Below, one piece after another: positions 12,495 to 20,803 of a stretch of DNA of 64,000 nucleotides. The stretch covers positions 372,001 through 436,000 of the forward strand of contig NZ_AP024325.1 in the NCBI RefSeq assembly GCF_018408855.1, written 5' to 3'. The notes beneath the pieces were generated by a model. It saw only the letters and a program-made list of their open reading frames with translations, searched no databases and was not told the origin of the DNA. Position numbers and translations under genes: made by a program. Origin of the DNA: Caballeronia sp. NK8. GTDB lineage: Bacteria > Pseudomonadota > Gammaproteobacteria > Burkholderiales > Burkholderiaceae. The stretch's first letter is position 1. Each line of letters opens with the position of its first letter.

Positions 12495-13490
12495 ATGGAA
12501 GTGGCGATCTACAGCTCGACACCCTACGAGCGCCAGTACATCGACGAGGCGAACAAGACCGAGAACCACAAGCTCCGGTACCACGACATGTCGCTCGATA
12601 TGGATACAGTCGAGCTTGCGGCGGGTTATGGCGCGGTGTGCGTCTTTGTCAATGACAAGGCGGATGCCGAGGTGCTCGAAGCGCTGCACAAGGGCGGCAC
12701 GCGCCTGGTCGCGCTGCGCTGCACGGGCTTTAACAACGTCGATCTCGCCGCCGCCGCGAAGCTCGGCATCAAGGTGGTGCGCGTCGTCAACTATTCGCCG
12801 AACTCGGTGGCGGAGCATGCGGTTGCGCTGCTGCTCGCGATCAATCGCAAGGTGCATCGCGCCTACAACCGCACGCGCGATTCGAACTTCTCGCTCGACG
12901 GCCTGATCGGCTTCGATCTGTACGGCAAGACGGTCGCGGTGGTCGGCACCGGCAAGATCGGCTGCGTGTTCGCGAAGATCATGCAGGGCTTCGGCTGTCA
13001 TGTGTTCGGCTACGATCCCTATCCGTCGAAGGAGTTCGAGGCGCTCGGGCTGCGCTATGCGACCTCCGGCGAAATCGGCGAGCGCGCGGACATCGTCGCG
13101 CTGTTCTGTCCGTTGACGCCGCAGACGCATCACATCATCAACTCGGAGTCTCTCAAGCGGGCGAAGCCCGGCGCGTTGCTCGTCAACACCAGCCGCGGCG
13201 CGCTGATCGACACGGAAGCCGTCATCGAAGCGTTGAAGACCGGCCAGTTGGGCGGCCTCGCGATCGATGTCTATGAACAGGAGGCGGATCTGTTCTTTCG
13301 CGACCTGTCGAGCGAAATCATCACCGACGACATCTTTCAGCGGCTCGTTTCGTTTCCGAACGTCATCGTGACGGGGCATCAGGCATATCTGACGCGCGAA
13401 GCGTTGACCACCATCTGCGAGACCACATTGCAGAGCATCACCGCGTTCGAGAAGAATCAGCCCTTGGTCAATGAAGTGAAGGTCGCGTAG
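12495..13490 (+). CDS. ldhA: Fermentative D-lactate dehydrogenase
   Basis: NAD-dependent D-2-hydroxyacid dehydrogenase of 331 residues that reduces pyruvate to D-lactate. The Rossmann motif GTGKIG (151-156), catalytic Arg234 (NTSRGAL), Glu262 (DVYEQE) and His294 (TGHQAYLT) all follow the LdhA subgroup, and DLFFRDLS is typical of it. Start ATG 12495 has AGAAGGAG about six bases upstream. It lies behind the AspT-like transporter gene. The pairing suggests fermentative acid handling under oxygen limitation, which is inference from context. Confidence 0.92.
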   Translation: MEVAIYSSTPYERQYIDEANKTENHKLRYHDMSLDMDTVELAAGYGAVCVFVNDKADAEVLEALHKGGTRLVALRCTGFNNVDLAAAAKLGIKVVRVVNYSPNSVAEHAVALLLAINRKVHRAYNRTRDSNFSLDGLIGFDLYGKTVAVVGTGKIGCVFAKIMQGFGCHVFGYDPYPSKEFEALGLRYATSGEIGERADIVALFCPLTPQTHHIINSESLKRAKPGALLVNTSRGALIDTEAVIEALKTGQLGGLAIDVYEQEADLFFRDLSSEIITDDIFQRLVSFPNVIVTGHQAYLTREALTTICETTLQSITAFEKNQPLVNEVKVA

Positions 13491-13502
13491 CGGCGCGCGC
13501 CG
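13491..13502. repeat. 12-bp perfect GC palindrome filling an intercistronic gap
   Basis: CGGCGCGCGCCG occupies exactly the 12 bases between the ldhA stop and the next ATG. It reads the same on both strands. It may hinder ribosome access to the downstream start, which also lacks a purine-rich ribosome site. GC-rich chance is a fair alternative. Confidence 0.5.
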
Positions 13503-14174
13503 ATGGCCGCCGGGGATTCGCCACAGGAACGCGCGCGAGAGCCGGTGCTCGACACGGTCGATCGCGTGTCCGAGCTGTGCTTCGGGCTGTTCATGGCGCT
13601 GACGTTCGTCGGTACGGTATCGGCGACGACGGGCGGCGACGCCGCGGGCCGCAAGATGCTCTATACGGCCTTCGGCTGCAATCTCGCGTGGGGTCTCGCC
13701 GATGCCGTCATGTATCTCGTCCGCACGATCGCGGACCGCGCGCGCAGGCACGCGCTCGCGCTTTCCATCCAGCGTGAGCGCGACGCGGCGGCGGGCGTGC
13801 GCGCCTTGCGCGAGCGCTTATCCACGGCGCTCGACCCGTTCGTCTCCGACGCCGATCTCGAAGCCATCCGCAAGCGCATCGCCGCGAGCACGAGCCTGCC
13901 CGAACGCGCGCGTTTCATGCGCGGCGACTTTCTCGCGGCACTGGGCATCTTCATCATCATCGTGCTTTCCACGTTTCCTGTCGCCGCGCCTTTTGTCCTC
14001 GTCAGACACGTGCCGACCGCGCTGCTGATATCGCGGGTGCTGACGCTCGCGATGCTGTTCTTCTGCGGCTTCGCGCTGGGCGGCTATGCGGGCTGGAGCG
14101 GCTGGAAAGCAGGCCTTTCGATGATGGCGCTGGGCGTGCTCCTGACGATGGCGATCATCGCCCTGGGCGGGTAA
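13503..14174 (+). CDS. VIT1/CCC1-like integral membrane protein
   Basis: A 223-residue membrane protein with an N-terminal pair of helices (FGLFMALTFVGTVSATTGG, about 27-85), a charged cytoplasmic helical segment (about 86-145) and three C-terminal hydrophobic segments rich in Gly. The arrangement and the first-helix motif resemble the VIT family of Fe/Mn transporters, but it is shorter and lacks an obvious Glu-rich metal-binding domain. No ribosome site precedes ATG 13503, so it may depend on translation from ldhA. Function is unproven. Confidence 0.6.
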   Translation: MAAGDSPQERAREPVLDTVDRVSELCFGLFMALTFVGTVSATTGGDAAGRKMLYTAFGCNLAWGLADAVMYLVRTIADRARRHALALSIQRERDAAAGVRALRERLSTALDPFVSDADLEAIRKRIAASTSLPERARFMRGDFLAALGIFIIIVLSTFPVAAPFVLVRHVPTALLISRVLTLAMLFFCGFALGGYAGWSGWKAGLSMMALGVLLTMAIIALGG

Positions 14175-14377
14175 TTAAACGTTGAAATCACGGACGGACG
14201 AGCGAATAAATACCTACGCCGTCGTTCTTGTAATCGCGAAAGCGTTCGCATATCTTGCAATGACAACTTCAGCGCGCATCGAGCTGCAAACGGCACTACG
14301 AAAATATATAGACGCTGTTCCGATCTCAGGCTTCTTCACGCATTCGACGCTTCACGGCTCGATGCGGGTACAAGACG

Positions 14378-15541
14378 ATGCGCAAACTCATGAGCGTGCT
14401 TCTCGTCGCGTCCGCGCTCGCCTGCGGTGCCAGCGTGTGCGCGCAAGCGCCGGTGGCGAGCACGGACGCGCCCGCGCCTGTCGCGATGACTCCGGCTGAC
14501 CTGGACAGGCTCGTCGGACCGATCGCGCTCTATCCCGACGATCTCATCGCGATCATTCTGCCCTCGTCGACCTATCCGATCGAGGTCGTGCAGGCCGACC
14601 GCTTTCTCGAGCGCAGAAAGATCGACAAGGATCTGCCTGTGAACGAAGCATGGCAGGACCCGGTGAAAGCGCTTCTCAATTACCCGGAAGTCGTGAAGAA
14701 GATGAGCAACGATCTCGACTGGACCGTTGCGCTCGGCGAGGCGGTGGTCGCGGACCAAAGCGCCGTCTTGCAGGCCGTGCAGCGCTTTCGACGGCAGACC
14801 CAGTCAGTCGGCAATCTCACGACCGATGACAAGCAGACGATCGTCGTCGAGAAGGAAGTGATCAGGATCGTGCCGTCGAATCCCGAAGTCATCTATGTGC
14901 CGCAGTACAACCCGGCCACGGTCATCGTGAGCAGTCCGACGCCGGTCTACGCCTATGCGCCCGCGCCTTATCCCGTCTATTACTATCCGTACGCGCCCGG
15001 CGCGGCGTTCGCGACCGGTCTGATATGGGGCGCGGCGATTACTGCCGTGTGGCACGGCGGGCACTACGAAACCAACTACAACGGCGGCAACAACACGATC
15101 AACATCAATCGCGAGGGTAACGTCAATCGCACCGAGGTGAAGAACGAGTTGAGCAATCGCGCGGCGAATCGCGGCGCAACAGGATCGCAACCGTCGAGCA
15201 CCTGGCGCTCGGAGAAGAAGCCCGGACAGGTGTCGGGCACGACTGCCCGTGCCTCCGGGCAACGCGTCGGCGATGCGCCTTCGCGCGCAGGCGGCGGTAC
15301 ACAGGGCGCAGCGGGACGCGCGCCGATGGCCGCGCAGAACGCCGGCAACTTTCAGGGACGCGGTGGCGATGCGTTCAGCGGCTATGGCTCCGCGCAGAAC
15401 GCACGAGCGGACGGAGCGCGCGGCGCGGCGAGCCGGCAATCGATGTCGGGCGCGCAAGGCGGCCGCAGCTTCCAGGGCGGCGGCGGCTTCTCCGGAGGCG
15501 GCCGCGGCGGATTCGGCGGCGGTCGCAGTGGACGTCGATAG
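14378..15541 (+). CDS. DUF3300 exported protein
   Basis: Exported protein of 387 residues. A signal peptide (about 1-23, ending CAQA) leads into a conserved DUF3300 domain (about 40-240), with the family's LVGPIALYPDDLIAIILPSSTYP and VIYVPQYNP stretches and a Tyr/Pro-rich segment. The second half is low-complexity, rich in Asn, Gly, Arg and Ser, and ends in a Gly-Arg tail. Function is unknown. The DUF2950 gene starts 10 bases after the stop, an arrangement seen in many proteobacteria. The tail suggests interaction with envelope polymers or nucleic acid, which is speculative. Confidence 0.82.
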   Translation: MRKLMSVLLVASALACGASVCAQAPVASTDAPAPVAMTPADLDRLVGPIALYPDDLIAIILPSSTYPIEVVQADRFLERRKIDKDLPVNEAWQDPVKALLNYPEVVKKMSNDLDWTVALGEAVVADQSAVLQAVQRFRRQTQSVGNLTTDDKQTIVVEKEVIRIVPSNPEVIYVPQYNPATVIVSSPTPVYAYAPAPYPVYYYPYAPGAAFATGLIWGAAITAVWHGGHYETNYNGGNNTININREGNVNRTEVKNELSNRAANRGATGSQPSSTWRSEKKPGQVSGTTARASGQRVGDAPSRAGGGTQGAAGRAPMAAQNAGNFQGRGGDAFSGYGSAQNARADGARGAASRQSMSGAQGGRSFQGGGGFSGGGRGGFGGGRSGRR

Positions 15542-15551
15542 GAGCCGGGTC

Positions 15552-16466
15552 ATGAACATATCGACGCGCTTGTTGATTGCGTTGGCAACCCTCACGATGC
15601 TGCTCGCGCCAATACGCGTTCTCGCCGCCGAACAGCAGCAGACGTTTGCGACGCCCGACGAAGCCGTGAGCGCGCTGGAACAGGCGCTCAAGTCGAACGA
15701 TGACGCGGCGCTCATCGCGATCTTCGGCGACGCGCACAAGCGCCTCGTCGTGACGCCCGATGAAGCGGAGAATCGCGAGCTGCGCGCCAATGCGCTCGCC
15801 GAATTCAATGCGTATCACGCGCTGGAGCAAACGTCGCCCGACCGCCGCATTCTGCGCATCGGCGACGAAGCGTGGCCGATGCCGATTCCGCTCGTGCGCG
15901 AACACGGCGCGTGGCGCTTCGCGACCGAAGAGGGCGAGCAGGAAGTGCTGGACCGGCGCATCGGGGCGAACGAGCGCGAGGCGATCAAGGTGCTGCGCGC
16001 GTATCTCGATGCGCAGCGCGAGTACGCGACCAAAGATCGCATGGGAGACGGCGTGCTGCAGTACGCGCGCAAGCTGGGCAGTTCGCAGGGCTTGCGCGAC
16101 GGACTCTATTGGCCCGCCGATGAATCGAAGGGCGAAGAGCCGAGCCCCTTCGGACCCTTGATCGCCGCGAGCACGAATTATTTCAAGAATCGAAACCCGG
16201 GTGACGCTTATCACGGATATTATTTTCGTATCCTAACCAAGCAGGGAAAGCATGCGCCAGGTGGCCCGTTCAGCTATATCATCAACGGGCGCATGCTCGC
16301 AGGCTTCGCGATGGCCGCTTATCCAGCACAGTACGGCGAGAGCGGCGTGATGACTTTCATTGTCAACAACAATGGAGTCGTGTATCAGAAGAATCGCGGC
16401 GGATCTGCCGCGCCGCTGACGGAGTTCGATCCCGATGCATCCTGGACCCGCGTGCAGGAACGCTGA
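15552..16466 (+). CDS. DUF2950 exported protein
   Basis: A 304-residue exported protein of unknown function. The signal peptide (about 1-24, ending VLA|AE) is followed by the DUF2950 domain, with TFATPDEAVSALEQAL at the start and the conserved C-terminal part containing FKNRNPGDAYHGYYFRIL, GKHAPGGPFSYI and GRMLAGFAMAAYPAQYG. ATG 15552 follows the DUF3300 stop by ten bases, with GGAG nearby, so the two are translated from one message. Long in-frame upstream extension is rejected because the signal peptide starts here. Confidence 0.85.
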   Translation: MNISTRLLIALATLTMLLAPIRVLAAEQQQTFATPDEAVSALEQALKSNDDAALIAIFGDAHKRLVVTPDEAENRELRANALAEFNAYHALEQTSPDRRILRIGDEAWPMPIPLVREHGAWRFATEEGEQEVLDRRIGANEREAIKVLRAYLDAQREYATKDRMGDGVLQYARKLGSSQGLRDGLYWPADESKGEEPSPFGPLIAASTNYFKNRNPGDAYHGYYFRILTKQGKHAPGGPFSYIINGRMLAGFAMAAYPAQYGESGVMTFIVNNNGVVYQKNRGGSAAPLTEFDPDASWTRVQER

Positions 16467-16536
16467 TCAAAGGGCATGCGCGGTATCGCTGGACCATTGA
16501 ATCGCTTGAACTCTTGAACTCAGGCAAGGAGTCGCC

Positions 16537-17010
16537 ATGAATGCATATAGATTGCGTGCGGGCTGCGGCATCGTGATCGCCGTGATGGCGCTCGATGCCA
16601 TCGCGCAGAGCAAGCCGATCGCTTACCCAGCCAAAGGTCAAAGCGCCCAACAACAGCAAAACGACGATGGCGCGTGCTATAGCTGGGCGAAGAGCAACAC
16701 GGGCATCGACCCGGCCACCGCATCGGCGGCGCCGCCACCGCAAGGCGGCGCGGCGGTGGGCGGCGGCCAGCGCGTGGGTGGCGCGGCGCGCGGTGCGGCC
16801 GGTGGCGCTGCGATCGGCGCGATCGCCGGCGATGCCGGCAAGGGCGCGGCCGTCGGCGCGGTAGCGGGCACGATGGCAGGCGGCGCGCGCGCGCGGCAGG
16901 AAAAACGCGCGCAGCAGGCCAATGCGCAAGCCCAGAGTCAGGGCACGATGAACACGTACTACCGCGCATGGGCGGCGTGCATGCAGGGACGCGGTTACTC
17001 GATTCAGTAA
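16537..17010 (+). CDS. Glycine-zipper exported protein
   Basis: A 157-residue protein with an N-terminal signal-like segment (about 1-24). Its middle (about 75-120) is a glycine zipper, with repeated GxxxG spacing as in GAARGAAGGAAIGAIAGDAGKGAAVGAVAGTMAGG split over two helices. That architecture inserts into or associates with membranes. A Gln-rich stretch and a C-terminal helix with Tyr/Trp/Cys follow (RAWAACMQGRGY), similar to the ends of other outer-membrane Gly-zipper proteins. The ribosome site AAGGAG precedes ATG 16537. No precise function. Confidence 0.72.
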   Translation: MNAYRLRAGCGIVIAVMALDAIAQSKPIAYPAKGQSAQQQQNDDGACYSWAKSNTGIDPATASAAPPPQGGAAVGGGQRVGGAARGAAGGAAIGAIAGDAGKGAAVGAVAGTMAGGARARQEKRAQQANAQAQSQGTMNTYYRAWAACMQGRGYSIQ

Positions 17011-17046
17011 CCTCATTGCGGTGCGGCTGAAACCAGGAGCGCGATC

Positions 17047-17628
17047 ATGAAGCGTGTGAGCCTCATTGTCTTGTCATGCCTTGCGATATCCACGAGCGCA
17101 TTGTCCGCCGGGCCCGAAACCGACGTGAGCGTCGTGCGCGACGCGAACGGCGCCACGGTCCATGGCACCGCCAAGGTGACGGCGACGATCGTCGGCATCG
17201 ATCCGGCGACGCGCACCGTCACGCTGAAAACGGCGGCGGGCAAGGTGATCGAACTCGAAGTCACGAACGAGGCGCGCAACTTCGACCAGCTCGCCCTCGG
17301 CGATGTCGTGACCGCGCAGTATCGTCAATCGTTGACGCTGAGCCTGCTCGACAAAAAGACGGAGGCATCGCGTTCGGAGAAGGACACGTCCGAGCGCGCG
17401 CCGCGCGGCGCGAAGCCGGGCGGAGAGCTAGGCCGCGAAGTGACGATCATCGCGGATGTGGTCGGCGTCGACCGTCATGCCAAGACCGTCACGTTGCGCG
17501 GGCCGCGCGGCCAGACGGTAGATCTGCTCGTGGAGGACCCCGAACGCCTGAAGCACTTGAAGAAGGGCGATCAGGTGAAAGCGGTCTACACGGAAGCTTT
17601 GGCGATATCCGTAGAAGCCACGAAATAA
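17047..17628 (+). CDS. Exported protein with two tandem beta-type repeats
   Basis: A 193-residue exported protein (signal about 1-21). It contains two copies of a roughly 57-residue unit, at about 38-95 and 128-187. Each follows the pattern VTATIVGIDPATRTVTLK..GKVIELEV....F..L..GDVVTAQY.QSLTLS, with the second copy reading VTIIADVVGVDRHAKTVTLRG. A charged, low-complexity linker (about 98-127, KTEASRSEKD) joins them. The fold is probably a small OB-like or SH3-like beta barrel duplicated within the gene, similar to DUF5666-type proteins. Function is unknown. It lies in the exported-protein run from 14.4 to 18.2 kb. Confidence 0.7.
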   Translation: MKRVSLIVLSCLAISTSALSAGPETDVSVVRDANGATVHGTAKVTATIVGIDPATRTVTLKTAAGKVIELEVTNEARNFDQLALGDVVTAQYRQSLTLSLLDKKTEASRSEKDTSERAPRGAKPGGELGREVTIIADVVGVDRHAKTVTLRGPRGQTVDLLVEDPERLKHLKKGDQVKAVYTEALAISVEATK

Positions 17629-17664
17629 GCGAGAACGCCGGTCACGGCGACGCGGGAGAGACCA

Positions 17665-18162
17665 ATGAAAAAACGCTTTGCATGTGCGTGCGTCGTCGTG
17701 CTCACGCTCGCGAGCTGCGCACAGCCCGAGCAGCGCGTGCAGCCCGGCATGGATCAGCAGGCGATCATCGCGAAGCTGGGCCCGCCGAAGGAAACCTACG
17801 ATTTGCCCAACGGCGGCAAGCGTCTGATGTGGCCCACGCAGCCGATGGGTTCGACGACCACCGCCGTCGATCTCGACGCGTCGGGCAATACCGTCAGTGT
17901 GCGGCAAGTGCTTCAGGAAAAAGAGTTCTATCGCGCGGTGGTCAACAAATGGACGCGCAACGACGTGATGGTCGCGTTCGGCAGACCCTTCGAAACGGCG
18001 TATTTCAAACGGATGGATCGTGAGGTGTGGTCGTACCGGTATATGGAGAACAACATCGACCACATGATCTTCAACTTCTATTTCGACCCGCAAGGCGTGC
18101 TCACACAGACGCAGAAGCAGCCGGACCCGAAATTCGATCCCAGCCAGCGAAACAGGTTCTGA
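17665..18162 (+). CDS. SmpA/OmlA-like lipoprotein
   Basis: A 165-residue lipoprotein with a short signal and lipobox LASC (Cys18). The mature part contains two BamE/SmpA-like half-motifs, GMDQQAIIAKLGPPKETYDLPNGGKRLMWP and NDVMVAFGRPFETAYFKRMDREVWSYRY, so it looks like a duplicated SmpA fold. Known SmpA/BamE proteins support outer-membrane assembly. Whether this one does is not established. It is the last gene of the plus-strand envelope group and ends nine bases from a convergent beta-barrel gene. Confidence 0.72.
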   Translation: MKKRFACACVVVLTLASCAQPEQRVQPGMDQQAIIAKLGPPKETYDLPNGGKRLMWPTQPMGSTTTAVDLDASGNTVSVRQVLQEKEFYRAVVNKWTRNDVMVAFGRPFETAYFKRMDREVWSYRYMENNIDHMIFNFYFDPQGVLTQTQKQPDPKFDPSQRNRF

Positions 18163-18171
18163 CGTCGCTCG

Positions 18172-19143
18172 CTAGAAGCTGACGGCGAAGCCAAACGACA
18201 CGCCGTGCACGTTGTGGCCGAAGACGTAACGCACCATCGCGCGCGTGCGCGTGATGACGACGGGATACTTGCTGCTATCGAGTTCGAGGCCCACGCCGAG
18301 CGAGGTCAGGTCGTTGAAGCCGAGTACGCCGGCGCTGTCGCCGAAGTAATGCGAGTACGCGGTTTCGAGCACGTAGCGCACCGGCCGGTCGAGTGCGGCA
18401 AAGCCCGTCGGCGCACGCCAGCGCGCCCACAGGCTGAACTGCTGCGCCGTCGCCGAACCCTGCACGGCTTCCGACGAACTGCCGAAGCTGCGTAAATAGA
18501 TATCGGTTGCGCGCAGTTCGACATCGACCTCGTAGTGCTCGCGATAGTGCTCCAGATCCAGCATCAGCGAGCCGCCTAGGCCGTACGCGTTGAGCGCGCC
18601 GTCTTCGAGGAACTGGAGGTTGGTGTTGGCGACACGGTTGACCACGCTCTGCGCGACGCGCAGATCGCTCGCGACACGGCCGATCATGCCGTTGAGGATC
18701 GGCCGCAGGCGCAACTCGTTGGTGATCGGGATGTCCCAGCCGATACCGATCGTCGTGCTCGCGGTGTTCCATTTCGCCGGCACCGGGCGTTGCTGATTGC
18801 CTTCGGTCGCGATGAAGGTCGGATCGTAGCGGCTGTACGCGACGGTGCCCTCGAGATAGAGCGGAAACGACCTGCTCATGGTGAAGCCGCCGCCGAGCTG
18901 CGTCTGGCCGAAGCCCGGGTTACCGGTCGCGCCGCTGTTGATGGAGAGCGAACTCGTCGTGACGTCGGGCACCGCCGTGTACGACATGATCGCGAGCACG
19001 GCGTTCGCGTAGTTCTTGACGTTGGTCCCGACCACGGCGCGGTCCGGCGCGGCTTGCGCGTGCGCGGCCACTGGCGCGACGGCGAGCAGGATGAGCATCG
19101 AAACGATGAACGACCGGCTCGAAGAGAGGATCGGCTTTCGCAT
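18172..19143 (-). CDS. Predicted outer-membrane beta-barrel protein
   Basis: A 323-residue exported protein (signal about 1-30, ending AHAQA). It has alternating hydrophobic/polar strands throughout and a terminal Phe (FGFAVSF), the usual signal for outer-membrane insertion. Strands such as FPLYLEGTVAYSRYDP and RYVLETAYSHYFGDS look like barrel segments. I recognise no specific family. Solitary on the minus strand, converging on the lipoprotein gene. Adhesin or porin-like roles are both possible. Confidence 0.65.
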   Translation of the reverse strand: MRKPILSSSRSFIVSMLILLAVAPVAAHAQAAPDRAVVGTNVKNYANAVLAIMSYTAVPDVTTSSLSINSGATGNPGFGQTQLGGGFTMSRSFPLYLEGTVAYSRYDPTFIATEGNQQRPVPAKWNTASTTIGIGWDIPITNELRLRPILNGMIGRVASDLRVAQSVVNRVANTNLQFLEDGALNAYGLGGSLMLDLEHYREHYEVDVELRATDIYLRSFGSSSEAVQGSATAQQFSLWARWRAPTGFAALDRPVRYVLETAYSHYFGDSAGVLGFNDLTSLGVGLELDSSKYPVVITRTRAMVRYVFGHNVHGVSFGFAVSF

Positions 19144-19326
19144 GAGCGGAGCGCACCCGAACGTTGAACGGCGATTGGTCGTACATTGCCCGATCCACGG
19201 TCACACGCAGAGAATGTAGTCTACCGATCGCCGTACGCCAAGTGCGGGAGATGCACGTACGTTCACACGGCGACCCAGATTTGCCTAAACTGGAGCTATC
19301 TCGCGCAACGCATCGGGGAGACGTCG

Positions 19327-19539
19327 ATGAGACTGAATGAGCCGCGCATGGTGGTTGCCTCGATCGGTGTATTCATCTGGCTCGGCGGCCTCTACTTCAC
19401 GATTCACGGTCTCCTGTACGACATGACGCGCGAGTTTCGCTACGGCATGTGGGCGCTCGGCATCGGCATCGTGATTTTCGTCGTCGCGTTGAATCCGCTT
19501 GCGCAACGCAGGTCGGGAAAGCGCGATGGATCGACCTGA
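19327..19539 (+). CDS. Small two-helix membrane protein
   Basis: A 70-residue protein with two hydrophobic segments (about 8-28 and 40-58) separated by a short charged loop (YDMTREFRYG) and a basic C-terminus. GGGGAG six bases before ATG 19327 sets the start. Longer in-frame reading upstream has none. No named function. The next gene is an RRM-like protein 58 bases downstream. Confidence 0.6.
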   Translation: MRLNEPRMVVASIGVFIWLGGLYFTIHGLLYDMTREFRYGMWALGIGIVIFVVALNPLAQRRSGKRDGST

Positions 19540-19597
19540 TCGCTCGTTCGTGTACTAGGCTGTAGAAGCACCACAGAACTCAACGGAGAATCTCGCA

Positions 19598-19855
19598 ATG
19601 GGTGATCTTTGGCTAGGCAATGTAGAAGAATCCACGACCGATGACGAAATCCGGCAGTTTCTCTGCAATTACGGCTTTCCTCCGTACGATTCGATTCAGC
19701 GCGTGCCCGGCACCGGAGAGCATCCGGCCGCGGTCGTGAGTTTCGATACGGTCGAGCCGCACGTACTGCGCACGTTTCAGCCGCGCATCCACAACATGTT
19801 CTGGAAGAATCGCACGCTCGTGGTGCAGGTCATGCCCGAGCGCAACGAAACCTGA
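19598..19855 (+). CDS. RRM-like small protein
   Basis: An 85-residue protein with the beta-alpha-beta-beta-alpha-beta order of an RNA-recognition motif. It starts with an RNP2-like first strand (DLWLGNV), then a helix (TTDDEIRQFLCNYG), an RNP1-like third strand (HPAAVVSFD) and a final strand (RTLVVQV). The typical aromatic RNP1 positions are only partly kept (one Phe), so RNA binding is likely but not certain. GGAG lies nine bases before the ATG. It lies between a small membrane protein and ppk2. Small single-RRM proteins occur in Burkholderiales but are little studied. Confidence 0.65.
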   Translation: MGDLWLGNVEESTTDDEIRQFLCNYGFPPYDSIQRVPGTGEHPAAVVSFDTVEPHVLRTFQPRIHNMFWKNRTLVVQVMPERNET

Positions 19856-19956
19856 GCGCATCGTGACCGGCCTGCCGCCATTTGCCGCTCGCTTCGTCGC
19901 GACGGCGGCCCGGGCGTGGCCGCGCGGTTTGCGTCGATCCACATGAGGAGACCGGG

Positions 19957-20790
19957 GTGAAAGAAGAGAAGGCTGTCAGCGAGTCGCGGGGCGTGCGCGA
20001 GGGCGCGGGCGTGAATGAGCGCCTGAGCCGGAAACAGTACGACAAGGAGCTCGCGCGCTTGCATGTCGAGCTCGTGAAGCTGCAGGAATGGGCCGTCCAT
20101 ACGGGCGCGAAGATCTGCATCGTGTTCGAAGGGCGCGACGGCGCGGGCAAGGGCGGCACGATCAAGGCGCTCACCGAGCGCGTGAGCCCGCGGGTTTTCC
20201 GCGTGGTCGCGCTACCCGCGCCCACCGAGCGCGAGAAAACCCAGATGTACGTCCAGCGCTATCTGCCGCATCTGCCCGCGGCGGGCGAGATCACGCTCTT
20301 CGACCGGAGCTGGTACAACCGCGCGGGCGTCGAACGCGTGATGGGCTTCTGTACCGACGAACAGGCGACCACCTTCCTGAAGGGCGTGCCGCTCGTGGAA
20401 CGCGCGATCATCGATTCGGGCATCCTCCTGTTCAAGTACTGGCTCGAGGTCGGGCAGGAAGAGCAGACGCGGCGGCTCGAAGAGCGCATCCACGACGAGC
20501 GCAAGATCTGGAAGCTCTCGCCGATGGACCTGCGCTCGTACAGCCGCTGGTACGACTATTCGCGCGCCCGCGACGACATGTTCGAAGCGTCCGACACCGA
20601 TCTCGCGCCCTGGTATGTCGTGCGTTCCGACGACAAGCGCCGCGCCCGCCTGAACCTGATCAGTCATCTGCTTGCGAACATCCCGTACAAGGCCGTGCCG
20701 CGCGAAAAGGTGAAGCTGCCCAAACGCCAGAAAGCGGAGGGTTATCGCGAGAGCGACCGGCCGCTGCGCTACGTGCCCGAACGCTTCTGA
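19957..20790 (+). CDS. ppk2: Polyphosphate kinase 2
   Basis: PPK2-family enzyme of 277 residues, transferring phosphate between polyphosphate and nucleotides. Walker A GRDGAGKGG begins at residue 59, and Walker B with Asp116 is in LFDRSWYNR. The lid-region sequence ARDDMFEASDTDLAPW is also family-typical. GTG 19957, with GAGGAG six bases upstream, is the best start; longer in-frame ATG starts lack one. Class I (NDP phosphorylation) is suggested by length and motifs, but ADP versus GDP preference cannot be read. The sulP gene begins 13 bases after its stop, implying co-transcription. Confidence 0.9.
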   Translation: MKEEKAVSESRGVREGAGVNERLSRKQYDKELARLHVELVKLQEWAVHTGAKICIVFEGRDGAGKGGTIKALTERVSPRVFRVVALPAPTEREKTQMYVQRYLPHLPAAGEITLFDRSWYNRAGVERVMGFCTDEQATTFLKGVPLVERAIIDSGILLFKYWLEVGQEEQTRRLEERIHDERKIWKLSPMDLRSYSRWYDYSRARDDMFEASDTDLAPWYVVRSDDKRRARLNLISHLLANIPYKAVPREKVKLPKRQKAEGYRESDRPLRYVPERF

Positions 20791-20803
20791 GCGCGGCATC
20801 GTC

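Noticed and set aside
14182..14499. Possible small gene in the 14175-14377 gap
   Set aside because: It overlaps the DUF3300 signal sequence in another frame, has no ribosome site and turns Arg-rich at the end. The gap is better read as promoter region; TATAGA near 14311 is a weak -10.
16506..16521. Tandem 8-base repeat TTGAACTC upstream of the Gly-zipper gene
   Set aside because: A single short duplication with no sign of function.
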